Positions 1 to 13,020 of a stretch of DNA of 64,000 nucleotides are shown here, piece by piece. The notes under the pieces are model-generated. The model ran no database searches and was not told the DNA's origin. It worked only from the letters and a program-made list of their open reading frames with translations. Both the position numbers and the translations under genes were made by a program. How positions within the stretch are numbered: position 1 is the first letter of the stretch; every line of letters starts with the position of its first letter. This stretch comes from Morella rubra (lineage: Eukaryota; Streptophyta; Magnoliopsida; Fagales; Myricaceae), in contig CM025851.1 in the NCBI GenBank assembly GCA_003952965.2, positions 11,128,589 through 11,192,588 on the forward strand. Reading direction: 5' to 3'.

Positions 1-3000
1 TCGAAGCTTGCTTTCCAAAGAAGAAGAGAGGAAACAGGCAATAAGCCATAAGAAAATCAAGTTTAAACTATTTTGGATTTCCGAAGGACAAAAAAATAAC
101 GGCCATCATTAATGGATAGGTGGCTACTTGTACTTAACGTATACAAAATTTGAGATTCAAAGAGTACAAAGGCCAATTCTATCAACTGAAAAAAGTGATC
201 TGAAGTAAGAATTACTTCTGGAGAGTGCGTGTTCCAGGCAGTTTAGAAGGTGCATTTTGTGCCTTGCAATCCCCAGGAAAAGATGTCAGGAGATCAGTGT
301 TACATTATTGCATGTAAAGTGTAGACATGAAAGGAGCCAGGGAGCAACTGACATTGAAGGAAAAATATAAGTTTCTTCTTGGGGATGCTCTATGTTTTAG
401 CTGGCCAAATCCCTTGGACCGAGCTCTAAACTGCTTATGTTAACCAGGGTCTACAGTAGAGAATGGAGTGCAAAGGCATCATGTGGAAAAGACATACCAT
501 GTTATATTGATGTGTTCATACTTGGAGATTTGAAGAAGTCGGCAATTTTGTGAACTGCTACTGAAAGACCAGATAGTCATCGAATAATCTACCTACGCTT
601 GCAGTGAAATATCCTTATTATCGACTACAGGGACCTTTTTTTTTTTTTTTTTTTTTACCATACAAGCTCTTCCGTCATGTCATCTGTCTCAACAAGCTAT
701 GAGCTATATTTATTTTAAATGATAGGGTGAAAGCAATTGTATGTACAGTAAACAAGAACAGCAGTTACAAGATTTTATCACTATTTAACTTAGTAGAATG
801 TATGAAACCTGTGACAGCGCTATTATACTTGTTGCCAGATGATTTATCCTGCATCTCTGATCTACAGATAGACACATCGGTGTCTACAGGTAAAGGACAA
901 AGATCAGAACTGAACATCACCTATATTATTCAAACAAATTGTAAGAAATACAGTGAGCCTACCTTCAAACTCACTATGTCGAATAGGGTCTCATTGTCAT
1001 GAGCAGACACATAATTAACCTTGAAAATGAAAAAAAAAAATGTGTCAATCAATTTAGTGGTATAAATCAGCTCTAACAGTGATATCTTGGATTCTATTAC
1101 AGAGGTAGCAGTTATATAATGACAGAACCGTGGTGATTTTTAGCTAGCTCTTAATGTAACTGAGATCTTGGAACAATTTTTCCGAAACTGAAAAAACGAA
1201 CAAATTATTCCAAAAAGCAAGAATCCATGATATCCAAAGGTAAACAAGTGATTCTTTAAAATCATGTTCTCCAGCATCATACTCAAACTCATAATCAGAT
1301 ACAACATATGGCAAAAAAACATAGGAAAGAAGACGAGTATATAAATGTGATACTCACTGTTTCTGTGGGACATAAAGCATATGCAACAGGAGTCCCGCCA
1401 TAAGTGAATACTTCTGATCCTTTTACCTGAGCAGACCACCATCAAATGTTTATTGGTAATGTATCTCCTAGTTAGAGAATTAATGTATTATAGTTCCATT
1501 AAACTATCACAACCTTATTTCCTTCACAATCAGTTATCAAAAAATCCCTCAAGTTTGCAGCCATGCCCACCTGGAAAAATTTGAGAATACATAATAGTAA
1601 ATTCCAAGAGAAAAAAGAACAACATAATGTAGAACATCTTTTATGATACTTGCAGAGATAAGAAAATTTGCACCAGTTACCTCCTATTTCCATGATTAAT
1701 GTCACATGGAGAAAGCAAACTACAAAGGCCAGGATGCTAGACAGGCATTCAACTTCAAGAATATCTATTAAACACTACTTGAAAAAAGAATTCATCGAGA
1801 CAATTAACCTGAATGTGATCCTTTGCAACAGCAAGCATACGTTCTACAACAGCCTCTGTACCATGATCATGTCCATTAGGCTGCAAGAAGAGAATTAATT
1901 AGCTATACCAAAAGTAGTAAAGTAACCATATGTATTATACAGTAATTACATAATTTTTTTTCCTAGCAACATTCTACCTTTAGCAAAAGTAGTCATAATG
2001 ACCACACCAACCATAGTGTAGAATCATTAGTCAATGGCCAAGGCAATACACAAGGTGCTGGCTGTGAATTTGCAAGAATCATTAACAGATGCGAACAACG
2101 GAGAGAGATCTTGAAAGATACCTCTTAAATGTTCTTAATATATGTGAAATCAACCACGGCTATTATGTTCTACAGAAATTACTGCAGAATTAGCATATTG
2201 CTTTAGTTCCTATAACTACTGGTTGTCCAAGTTTTCATGTTAGGAGCCACTGGAAAAATTAGTGCAGAAGGTGATCACAATATCTCCATAGTAGCAAATG
2301 CTTCCCCAAAAGATGAATACACTGGATCATAGACAATTAAAAAGATCGAATATAATGCCTTTAAATAGACTTTTGAGTACCTGCAACAATAGACCAGTCA
2401 CAAATCCTTGCTGAAGAGGATGGCCAAATGGAGACCCACCAAGCATTGCATCCCGAATTCGATCATTAAAGCTGAATTAAATTCCAAATGACTCATCAAA
2501 ACTAAATACCTTGTGCAGAACGAATAAAGATTTCACAACTCAAATGGAAAGGTCAAAGAGTACACAGTTTCTTTTAGATTCAAATGAGTAGAAGCTATTG
2601 AAGCCAGGCTTTGGTACCTCAGTAAACTGTACTATTATTTTTCTATCTTTTTCATTCAGGAGGGATGTTCCAATTATGTAGAAATCACTACAAAGGAATA
2701 GATGCTGATAATATCCTCTCCATTGTCAGTAAGTCAACCATGTAACGTTGATTATGTAAACATACAGATTTTAAGGATAAATTCTGTGTAAAATTTGTTC
2801 CAATTATACTAAAAAAGATGGGAAAGAAAAAATTTTACCTCCCAATCCCTGTTCCAGGAAGATTAAACTGTGATGCGTTAACCCCACGTCCATTTTTGGC
2901 AACTTCACCAAAATCCCATCCTTCACCATATCTGAGAAAGAGAACAGTAAATAGCAAAAATCACAACATGGGCATAAGTATAAAGAAAAAAAATGGTTCA

Positions 3001-6000
3001 CAAGGAAAATTCAAACCCCTACTCACAGTGGCAAGATGATCAAATCTAAGGGAACGTAATTCAATTTGTGACTTTAGACTTACATATAGATAGTTGAACC
3101 ATCAATGCCATCCATTTCCTTTGTTACGCTGCAGAGTGCATCTTTTGCTTTCAGCTACACACAGATCATAAATTTGTGTTTCAGTTGCATCACCCTAGTA
3201 ATTTTCTCATTGCACTTTGCTGAATGGCTTGAGACACCTCGAATTATGTCAACAAATCTTCCATCAATAACTAACATTTAAAAGGATCCATCATTTTCAG
3301 AGGCGAAACATATAAAGTTTCGTCAACATCTACTTATCCAACTTATATCTACCCCTAAATTAGTGGTACAGTTGCATCATGTCTAACAAGGTGGATTAAT
3401 GTACCTCCCAAGCATCACATACGCTATTCACAATTGAACTGGGAGGTCTTCACAATTTTACTAATAGGCACAAAACATGTAGTCAAAAATAGTCCCGTAC
3501 CATCGTACTTTTCATTATATGACCCATGAGGTCAAAGCGGAACCCATCAACCTGACAGAAAAATCATGACTACCATAAGCTTTCTGATTGTGAACCTGCT
3601 TTAAGCCTATGAAAGATCCAATATAACTATAGAAAACAGAAAAGAAATAAGCCTTCTAGTTCGATCAAAGTATAATAGACAAAGGTGAGGTACTCACAAT
3701 ACCATTACACTGTGAAAACAAGCACCTTATAATGAATTGCCCAGTGAAGAAGATCATCAAGAATCAGACGCTCAACCATGACATGCTCACTGGCCGTGTT
3801 ATTCACGCAAGTACTATTCTCAATAAATCCATTGGCATTCCTTCTCAGATAGTAACCTGGAACAATCTATAGAGAGACCTTATGTCACAACAGAAGAGCA
3901 CAGACAAAACCTTCCAGGAAGATATAATACACCAGACGGGGTGTCATGAATATATAAAATGGTATCTTATCGAGAGACCACAGGTAGATATGAAACATCA
4001 ATTATAGATCACCACCTTATCAAGGACAGAATTCTCATCAAAGGGTCCGCTTCCGTGCAAGTGATTGTAGACAACATCCAGTACAACGCGAAGTCCAATA
4101 CAGTTAAGTGCCTATAATCAAAACATGCATTTTTAAGAAGAAAAGACATGAAGCATTACTGAAGTTGACTACAGACTTACCGACCCCCAAATTAACATTG
4201 TGCATATTGCAGAATAATTAAACTCAAGCTCCATGCCACTAAATTACAAAGACAACATCCAAGCAAAGTTGTACCTGAATCATCTTTCTAAACTCAACTA
4301 TACGGTATGGACCATTTGGGTTGCTTGCATAACTTCCTTTAGGGACCCCCCAGAGAACAGGATTGTACCTGTGTAAGAAAAATTACAAACAAAACATAAA
4401 CAAGCAAACAAAGTGTTGAAAACCTGGAATATTATCCAAATTGCCCAAGACTTACCCCCAGTTATACCCGTCGTCATTTTGGGTTGCTGTAACAAGTGCT
4501 TGTTGCTCATCCGAATCAGGTGGTAATTTCTCCAACATCTCGGTATCTGCAAAGACCTCCAGGTAAGGCGTGAAGATAATTTGAGGCCCACCAATACATT
4601 TAGTTCGAATATTGAAGGAGACGAAGAGAGAGCTTCGAGTCAATCAATGAATCCCATGATAATGGACAAATAACTCTTTAGATCGTGCCCCAAAAAATTG
4701 ACTGGGACAGAACTGACCGCTTATACGAACTAAAATTTTTGGGAATAAAGAATCTCTACAACAACATCAATAAGTGAAAGCATCCATTTGTAACCAGGGT
4801 ACACTTTTTCTTTTCTGGGGAAGAGAAGGGAAAAGTTTAAGAACCAGAGCCTGTACTAAGAAACAGTCTTACCCACAAACTTCCAGTTCTCCTTCTCATC
4901 ATCAACACCAGCAAATTGGAAGGTTGGCAGCAGATGGACGTGGGTGAGACCAGCATTTGATAATTTCTTTAGATGAAGCATACCTGATGAATCCTTCAAG
5001 CAATATATTTCCTATTAGACCATTATTGCCATTGCAGTGTTTTATTTCACCAATATATGAAAATGAAGAAACAACATAAAAAGGTCTTTTTCAAGGCAGA
5101 AACATCTCTTTATTCTTCTAAGATCACATTCTCTATAGTCAAGAACAAAGAATGTAAACACCTGCAAAGTGAATGCCAGATAACCACCACGAAATTTGGG
5201 AGGTACAGAATGGTCATTGGCACTGCAATGGCAACATAATATCAGAGGAGCAGAAACCTACGGAACTTGGCAAAAGGCCAAACAAAATAGTCACCTCAGG
5301 AAATTAGTAACAACACCAATTAGTTGAAACCTCTCTGTAGCAAGTAAGCCTCAACAATAATTCTCAGTTGTTATTTGGATATTGATGGTAAGAGATATAT
5401 CTCCTAGGGAAGTGTCACATCAAAAGAACAGCAAGAGAAAAAATAGACAGTCCCGTTATGTTGCAGACAGAAAACAATAGAAATGATAAAAAGCAGGCTC
5501 CATTACTGAGTTTGAACGTAATAAAGCTTGCACTTCTCACTCACAAACTCCAAACACTATTCAATACTAACCAAGAAGTCCAATATCTGCTGATATCCAT
5601 ATTTTTTCAAGCTGCTTTTGACACCACAAAAGTGAAGATAAGCCATGAGAAAGATAGAAGCATAAAAAGAATCAATTGTCTACCTGAAATCCCGTATATG
5701 TAGTTCATATATACTTGTGTCAGATGAAGAAAGTATATTGGGCTTCTCATTTGCCAAATTATCCCATCCTTCTGGTTTTGATCCATCGGAATCAAGGTTG
5801 ACCAAAAATGTGCGCCTACCATCCGATGAGAGCCTGATTTAACAAGGAAAGAATACAAACATCATGGGAAGTGCACACACCTATGCATGCAAAAACATAC
5901 AAGTATATGTAAACATGTACTGACAAATGCTAATCCAGTGTAACTTCACAATATAACGACACCTAGTAGTATTCAATAATTGTAGGCTAACTGAGACAAC

Positions 6001-9000
6001 CGGCATACCCTCTAGCATATGGATCATTTGCATAGCAATTTTCAATTCGCAGGGTGCTAGGATGGTATACTGCTACTTCATAGACATAATAACAACTCTC
6101 CCATCGTTTTGGCCCTTTAGTACTCCAAACACCATTAACCTCCTCAAGCAGGACAATTTCCACAGGATCCCCACCTGATGGCTCCCTATAAATGCAAGCC
6201 CGTACTGCCTGTTTTGCAAAATTAATAAGTATAGAAAGAAGTGAATGATTTGAGAATAACACTGGTTAAAATGGAATGAGGATTTGTTTCAGAAATGGAT
6301 ATACTTGAGCAGTGGGAGCCCAAAGGTAAAGGGACACGGATTCCTCTGAGAAAAGTGCACCAAGTGGACCATTATATGACAATAGTTCATCAAGGCCCCA
6401 AAAACCATTAATACATTTAGAACTGACCGAGCTGAATACGACTAAAGATTTTTGGGAATATTGAGATATCTCATACACACAACATCTTTAGATCGAAAGC
6501 ATCCCAAAACCAGGGTGGACAGACTGACTTTTCTGGTATCGAACTATTTTTTGGGTTTAACTAAATCTCGTCACAACACTAAATAAGTTACCCACAAACT
6601 TCCAGTTCTCCTTCTCATCATTTTCTTTTCAGCAAATTGAAGAAGGTTGGCAGTTTAAAGAGATGGCTTACGTGGGTGAGACCAGCATCCATGATAATCT
6701 CATCACGCAAATTTAGACGGGGTGAGAACCTGAAGCATACCTGATGAATCCTTCAAGCAATATATTTCCTATTAGACCATTATTGCCATTGCAGTGTTTT
6801 ATTTCACCAATATATGAAAATGAAGAAACAACATAAAAAGGTCTTTTTCAAGGCAGAAACATCTCTTTATTCTTCTAAGATCACATTCTCTATAGTCAAG
6901 AACAAAGAATGTAAACACCTGCAAAGTGAATGCCAGATAACCACCACGAAATTTGGGAGGTACAGAATGGTCATTGGCACTGCAATGGCAACATAATATC
7001 AGAGGAGCAGAAACCTACGGAACTTGGCAAAAGGCCAAACAAAATAGTCACCTCAGGAAATTAGTAACAACACCAATTAGTTGAAACCTCTCTGTAGCAA
7101 GTAAGCCTCAACAATAATTCTCAGTTGTTATTTGGATATTGATGGTAAGAGATATATCTCCTAGGGAAGTGTCACATCAAAAGAACAGCAAGAGAAAAAA
7201 TAGACAGTCCCGTTATGTTGCAGACAGAAAACAATAGAAATGATAAAAAGCAGGCTCCATTACTGAGTTTGAACGTAATAAAGCTTGCACTTCTCACTCA
7301 CAAACTCCAAACACTATTCAATACTAACCAAGAAGTCCAATATCTGCTGATATCCATATTTTTTCAAGCTGCTTTTGACACCACAAAAGTGAAGATAAGC
7401 CATGAGAAAGATAGAAGCATAAAAAGAATCAATTGTCTACCTGAAATCCCGTATATGTAGTTCATATATACTTGTGTCAGATGAAGAAAGTATATTGGGC
7501 TTCTCATTTGCCAAATTATCCCATCCTTCTGGTTTTGATCCATCGGAATCAAGGTTGACCAAAAATGTGCGCCTACCATCCGATGAGAGCCTGATTTAAC
7601 AAGGAAAGAATACAAACATCATGGGAAGTGCACACACCTATGCATGCAAAAACATACAAGTATATGTAAACATGTACTGACAAATGCTAATCCAGTGTAA
7701 CTTCACAATATAACGACACCTAGTAGTATTCAATAATTGTAGGCTAACTGAGACAACCGGCATACCCTCTAGCATATGGATCATTTGCATAGCAATTTTC
7801 AATTCGCAGGGTGCTAGGATGGTATACTGCTACTTCATAGACATAATAACAACTCTCCCATCGTTTTGGCCCTTTAGTACTCCAAACACCATTAACCTCC
7901 TCAAGCAGGACAATTTCCACAGGATCCCCACCTGATGGCTCCCTATAAATGCAAGCCCGTACTGCCTGTTTTGCAAAATTAATAAGTATAGAAAGAAGTG
8001 AATGATTTGAGAATAACACTGGTTAAAATGGAATGAGGATTTGTTTCAGAAATGGATATACTTGAGCAGTGGGAGCCCAAAGGTAAAGGGACACGGATTC
8101 CTCTGAGAAAAGTGCACCAAGTGGACCATTATATGACAATAGTTCATCAAGGACACCAGGTAACTGCAAGCCAGTGGCCTTTGTGCATTTCCCACCAGCT
8201 GTAAGAAAAAGAGGCAATGGATACATGTCAATAGACACTAGTAAATGCAAGTGACCACAATAGAAGCGTTATGGTGGATTGAGTCTATTAAAAATTATGA
8301 TACAAGTGAACAGGCATACATATGATATAAATGGATTTGTTTGTAAATACATATAAACAATGCTATGCATGTATATAGTGAGTGTGTATCTATAAATATA
8401 TCTTTATGTATGGCATCACACCACAAGTTAGAGTTATAGTTGTATCACAGCGTGTGTCGTTACTCCATGTCACGGAAGACTAGTGAATTTGTTGAATAGA
8501 TTTATCAATGGAATGGGAACTTAAGAGGCATCCTAAGGATTTTATATCAGTTATTTAACTTTTACGTGGACGATTTATAATTCATGAGTGACAAACAAAC
8601 AAACCACAACAAAAGAATGCTTACCATCCACAGCAGCAACTGCTAACTGGCATTTGAGGAGAGCGTTGGTATCCGAAGCAGGAGGTAGTTTGAAAGATAT
8701 GTAATCACGAATATGAGGAAACTTTTGAGTCACCTGACAATATCATGATGACAGGAACAAGGCAGGCATTAGTGGTCCTTCAGCAACAGTGCATGAAACC
8801 AACGAAATGGGATGTATAAGCGCAACCCGAAGCAAACATCAACAACCATTAGAACTAGGTCTAAAACCTATACTTGTTATGAATGTTTAATGCGTTACAT
8901 TCGCCGGAAGCCCACCACTGTCCTGCTCAAGCTTAATTTTGACATCCTCGCCTGTTAGCGTGAAATACAGTTAATTTTCAATTTGCTTTCAAATCTCTAA

Positions 9001-10104
9001 AAGAGTTTCAAAAAATCATATTAGAAAGATGGGTATGGAAGTAATAGCTAGCAGAGTTTCTACCTTGAATTTGATCGTCCGTTAAATATAAAGAGGCGCT
9101 TTTACTGGCCAATAAGTAACAGGAACCATCTCTCACATCCACATTCCAGGCAATTATAGATTTGCTAACCCAGTACGCTCTCGAGTACAACAAAGTATCC
9201 CGCAGCTGTCCAGAATTTGTAGCAAACTATAAGCTTATGAATTAGGAAAAAAACAACTCAAGACAAAGAACTAAACTAAAGGAAACTATGGCGTCGATAT
9301 TCCAAACCTCCATCTGTACAGACAACAATAACCTATGTGTTTTCGCTCTTTTTTTTTTCCCCAATCCTAGTTGGATTATACGAAATTATTGACGATCTAC
9401 AGCATCTCAAAAAAAAGCATGACCCGAGTCTTCTCAACCAGTATGCAGGCTGAAACTTGGGTTTTATTAAAACAAACATTTTTTTTCCGAAAGAAGGGCA
9501 TAAGCATAATAGAATTCCTTCCCGTTCATCCTGATCAGATCAAATCGTTGACTATTTCCGTGCTTTAGAGTCACCATTTGATAGTAAAATCTCAAACTTG
9601 TCAAGTTATCACTCTTTTGTCATAGAATTCAATGCCTTAAATCACTCCGACAACGTGTTAAGTCATCATAATCGACGAAAAACTAACCGAGCAATACAAA
9701 GGACAAATCAGTGGAACCTCCAAGGAACCTTTCGGTGAGCATTTTGTGAAATTATGATCCTTTTTTTTTTTTTCTTAATCTGATTCTGAGGCATCGGTGA
9801 TTTAAGAAGAAAACCAGAGTGCTTCTACGTAACTTCTCTTCCGATTAGATGTCATTCAAATCAAAGAAAAAACCTGAGATGCGGTAGAAGTGGACTCCTC
9901 AACGGACATGGAAGAGGAGGAGCAGCGAAGGGGTGGTGTGTGGGGGGCTCTGGGATAGGACAGAAGAAAGAGGGGAGGGTTTGGTTCGAGGAAGAAACGG
10001 CGCCGTGTTGGAGAGAAGGGACACGTGGCGGGTCGGATCGTTGGAGGCGAGGCTGGGGACGAGAGACGAGAGAGTGAAGTAGACGATGCTAGAGAGAGAG
10101 ACAT
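1..10104 (-). CDS. PU1: Pullulanase / limit dextrinase, chloroplastic (3' end beyond window)
   Basis: Starch debranching enzyme (GH13) that hydrolyses alpha-1,6 branches of limit dextrins and amylopectin in plastids. Exons read on the minus strand: 10104-9874, 9205-9064, 8951-8899, 8733-8625, 8198-8062, 7965-7766, 7590-7441, 6979-6919, 4993-4873, 4546-4456, 4368-4275, 4111-4016, 3866-3726, 3551-3501, 3154-3084, 2931-2839, 2471-2381, 1880-1809, 1570-1514, 1426-1358, 1019-963, 883-809. All have GT..AG borders and joining phases, giving 754 codons. The N-terminus is Ser/Pro/Arg-rich, like a transit peptide. Catalytic regions are visible: DVVYNH (exon at 4016), nucleophile Asp in [11 protein letters not shown] (3501-3551), acid/base Glu in YGEGW (exon border 3084/2931), and SAHDNE (963-1019). 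Plant homologues are about 960 residues, so the C-terminal ~200 lie left of base 1. Extra copies of three exons (5162-6208) lie in what would be one intron. Identity is very secure; the exact transcript across the duplication is not. Confidence 0.95.
4974..6395. repeat. Proximal copy of a 1,422-bp tandem duplication inside PU1
   Basis: Bases 4974-6395 recur at 6731-8152, offset 1757 bp, and I saw no difference over the whole length. This copy holds the 3' part of exon 9 (4974-4993), whole exons 8' (5162-5222), 7' (5684-5833) and 6' (6009-6208), and the last 91 bases of exon 5' (6305-6395). Exon 5' has lost its 5' 46 bases and its splice acceptor, so it cannot act as a normal internal exon, whereas 6', 7' and 8' keep both splice sites. 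Confidence 0.95.
6396..6730. other. Patchwork junction between the two PU1 copies
   Basis: These 335 bases resemble 4683-4973 in the same order but in pieces. Short identical runs (for example around 6440-6460 and 4720-4740, and the exon 9 stretch at 6593-6620 matching 4871-4898) alternate with inserted, lost or substituted bases. The sharp contrast with the identical flanking 1.4 kb makes either error-prone repair or a poor assembly join likely. Confidence 0.7.
6731..8152. repeat. Distal copy of the PU1 tandem duplication
   Basis: This copy matches 4974-6395. It contains exons 8 (6919-6979), 7 (7441-7590) and 6 (7766-7965) and most of exon 5. The matching part of exon 9 here is only 20 bases (6731-6750) and then runs into unrelated or scrambled sequence, so exon 9 is usable only at 4873-4993. 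Confidence 0.95.
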
Positions 10105-10613
10105 TTCAGTCCAATGTGATTCTTGGGATCTGAGCTTCTTTCAGAGAAAAGTAACAGAGTGGCTCTGACACCCAAACCCCTTGGATTACAATCAATTTCT
10201 CCTGCCATCGTTCAATTCCAACAAGTAAACGACGTGTCGTATTAATTATAACCAGAGAGTACGTTTTGTCGTTTGGCAGGAGTCCGTACTCCTCCTACTT
10301 CCCATCACAAAACGACATCGTAATCAGCTTGGCCTAAATTACGTCGGAGAGGTATGTCTGACTTGGAGTCCCAGTCCTACTTTTCTTGGTCGCTGTTTCG
10401 GGTCTGGGTCTATTGAATAAACTCTTTACCTTGCTTCACACCAGCTTATGGCTATAGATTCCAACTTCATTGGCGCTTAGATTGTAAATTTGTAAGATTA
10501 AAAGATAGCGGAGAATGAAAGAAATTGCTCTCAAGTCACAACAGCTTTGCTTCTTAAAAAACAGTTTACATTTAAAACAAAGTTATTTGAAATCCAAACG
10601 ACGTACTATAAAT
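10105..10613. other. PU1 5' flank; no gene seen
   Basis: This stretch lies upstream of the PU1 start codon and reaches the LTR of a copia remnant at 10614. It should hold the PU1 promoter and 5' leader. No clear TATA box or other element could be assigned with confidence, and no convincing reading frame is present. Confidence 0.5.
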
Positions 10614-10846
10614 TGTTAACACGTACTGCTAATATGTGCCACAAAAGCACCCTACAACTCACGCCACACAAGCGCAATGCGCACGTGGTGCAACATAGTC
10701 TACATGTATTGCACTACAGCAAATACATGTGAGCTCTCCACTAATAAATACATTCCTAAAAAGTAAAAGTTTCCATGTGGGACACTTTACATAAATTCTC
10801 AATCCCAAAATATAAGATATTAATATAACATTTGAAAACTTTAACA
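10614..10846 (-). repeat. Putative copia 3' LTR with adjacent polypurine tract
   Basis: On the minus strand this 233-bp stretch begins TGTTAA and ends TTAACA, an inverted TG..CA border. Just before it on the minus strand is the purine run GGTGGGGGATTG (10845-10856), the usual polypurine tract plus LTR start of Ty1/copia elements. It belongs to the minus-strand copia remnant to the right. The matching 5' LTR was not found. Confidence 0.6.
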
Positions 10847-11270
10847 ATCCCCCACCATTTTCAAAATACCAGAATTACAACTCCTATGCATAAATAAAAG
10901 GTGTGTTGTGGACTTGAACCTTTACTTAGTGAATAGGATTGAACCATCAATCCTATTCAATCAGCCGGATGTACCTCACACATAAGAATTAATCACATCA
11001 AGAGATTAAGAAAGTTTATTGGTGGATTGGTCATGGGTCGTGTATCCTTTTCATGAGTACTTTAGAGACAAAATCTAATTCTCATAGAGGGCGGCACCAC
11101 CCCTGACACTCATATAAGTAGACTTTTGAGTGTCCTATAATTAAACATTCCTTAAACACATATAGTGTTCCAAGCCTATTAAGTGCTTAGAAGCACAACA
11201 CCTCAATTTCACATTTCAAGTACCAAGTACTTTTCCTTTTGGAGATGGACAAAACTTTAAAGTGCTGCTA

Positions 11271-12960
11271 TCACTGTAGGATGTATTTTTGCTTATTAGC
11301 TTCACCCCAAAAAGTACTACTCAGACCCGAAACATTCGTCATTGTATTAACCATTTCAACCAATGTTCGATTTTTTCTTTCAACAACTCCGTTTTGTTGA
11401 GGAGTATATGCTATTGTTGTCTCATGTTCTATACCGACAGATTCACAAAATGCTAGAAAATGAAATTCTCCACCTCTGTCGGACCTTAGACGTTTGATCT
11501 TAGCATCACATTGGTTTTCAACCTCATTTTTGAATATTTTAAAATTTTCTAAAACTTCATCCTTTGAATGCATTAAAAACACATAGCAATATTTTTAAAA
11601 GTCATCTATAAACATTACAAAATATTTTCGACCACCTCTAGTGGGGGTGCTATGTAAATCACATACATCACTATGAATGAGTTCTAAAAGAGACGAGGTT
11701 TTTTCAATTTTCTGAAAAGGTTTTCTAGTAATTTTCATTTTCATACACACATGGCATTTATCATGCATATCATTTTCACAAATTCGGAATTAGGTCTAAA
11801 CTTATCATATTATGCATTTTTCTAACATTTACATGACCTAATCTATAATGTCATAAAGAAAACGAGCCAAGCATGTAAACAAAAATAACTTTTGCATTTC
11901 TCACTCTTAGTCAGAATAAACATGTCTAACTACACTCTTAAAACTAAATTTGTTCAAAAGATCACCAGACACAAGATTTTTCCTAATCTGAGGAACATAT
12001 AATACATCAGATAAAGATAAGACTTTTCCAGAGGTAAACTTCAAGTCCACAGTTCCTATTCCTTTCACAGTAGCAGTGGAAGAATTCTCCATATAGAGGA
12101 AAGGGCCATCCTCCATTGCTTCTAAGTTCTTGAATTAGCTCTTGTCATGACAAACATGCCTTGTTGCCCCAGAATCAATCCACCAAGAACCATCTTCTTC
12201 GATCAGATTGACCTAAAAAATGACAACTATGAATTTCTCCTTGCCCTTAGGATCAGAATCCTTTGAACCCTTAGAATCCGAGCTTTGATGCTGCACAATT
12301 CTTTTTCTTCTTTTTAGGAAGATGGCAGTCACGCTTATAATGTCTAGGCTTGCCACAATTGTAGCAATTCCCTTTCTTTTTCTTCTTGTTGTACTTCTCT
12401 TGTTTCTGATTTTCAGCCTTTCTCTTCTTTGAATTCAAAGAACCAGCTTTCTCTCTTATCAAAACTTTCATAGATTGAACAACTTCATTTTCCATACCTT
12501 GATTACGTCTCAGTTTTTCCTCAACTTGAATATACTGACTAAACGAAGCAAAAGGAATATTTTCCTTCTTATGCTTTAGCAATTTCCTGTACTCTTTCTA
12601 GGAAGGTGGTGATTTGTCTATAATGGAAAAGACAGAAATTTCCTCATCCATTTTCATGTTAAATTGAGTGAATTGATCAAGGGTATACAAAATTTTGTTA
12701 AACTACTCAGAAACAGGCCTAGCATCTACCATTTTGTAATTAAAAAATTACAGATATAGCCCTTATAGAGATAATTTTGTTAAACTACTAGTTTCATCCT
12801 CCAGCAAATACTTAGCCTCTAGTGCATCTCAGATCTCCTTTGCAGTAGACTTGTTGATGTAGATATCGAACAGAGAATCCACCATAGCATTACAAATATA
12901 GCTCTTATAGAGATAATCAAGGTGCTCCCATTTCAGCATGTCATGAGTCTCTGCAATAGT
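11271..12960 (-). mobile_element. Ty1/copia remnant: gag zinc knuckle, protease region, integrase
   Basis: Three broken minus-strand frames follow gag-pol order. At 12582-12271 a lysine-rich gag end carries a CX2CX4HX4C zinc knuckle (CYNCGKPRHYKRDC). At 12116-11907 is the segment before integrase, with a [12 protein letters not shown] motif. At 11582-11271 the integrase core shows LRSDRGGEF and TPQQNGVVERKNRT. Stops and frameshifts separate the pieces, and the reverse transcriptase/RNase H expected between integrase and the 3' LTR is missing. The element cannot move by itself. Bases 10857-11270 show no recognisable coding sequence. Confidence 0.9.
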
Positions 12961-13020
12961 CTCAGTGTTAGAAACGACGTGATTATAGAAGTTACATAAC
13001 TACTATGAAGTCTTAAGATT

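Noticed and set aside
1..808. Search for the remaining pullulanase exons
   Set aside because: No stretch here matches the expected C-terminal part convincingly. A weak resemblance near 480-500 on the minus strand was not good enough, so this is taken as the last visible intron.
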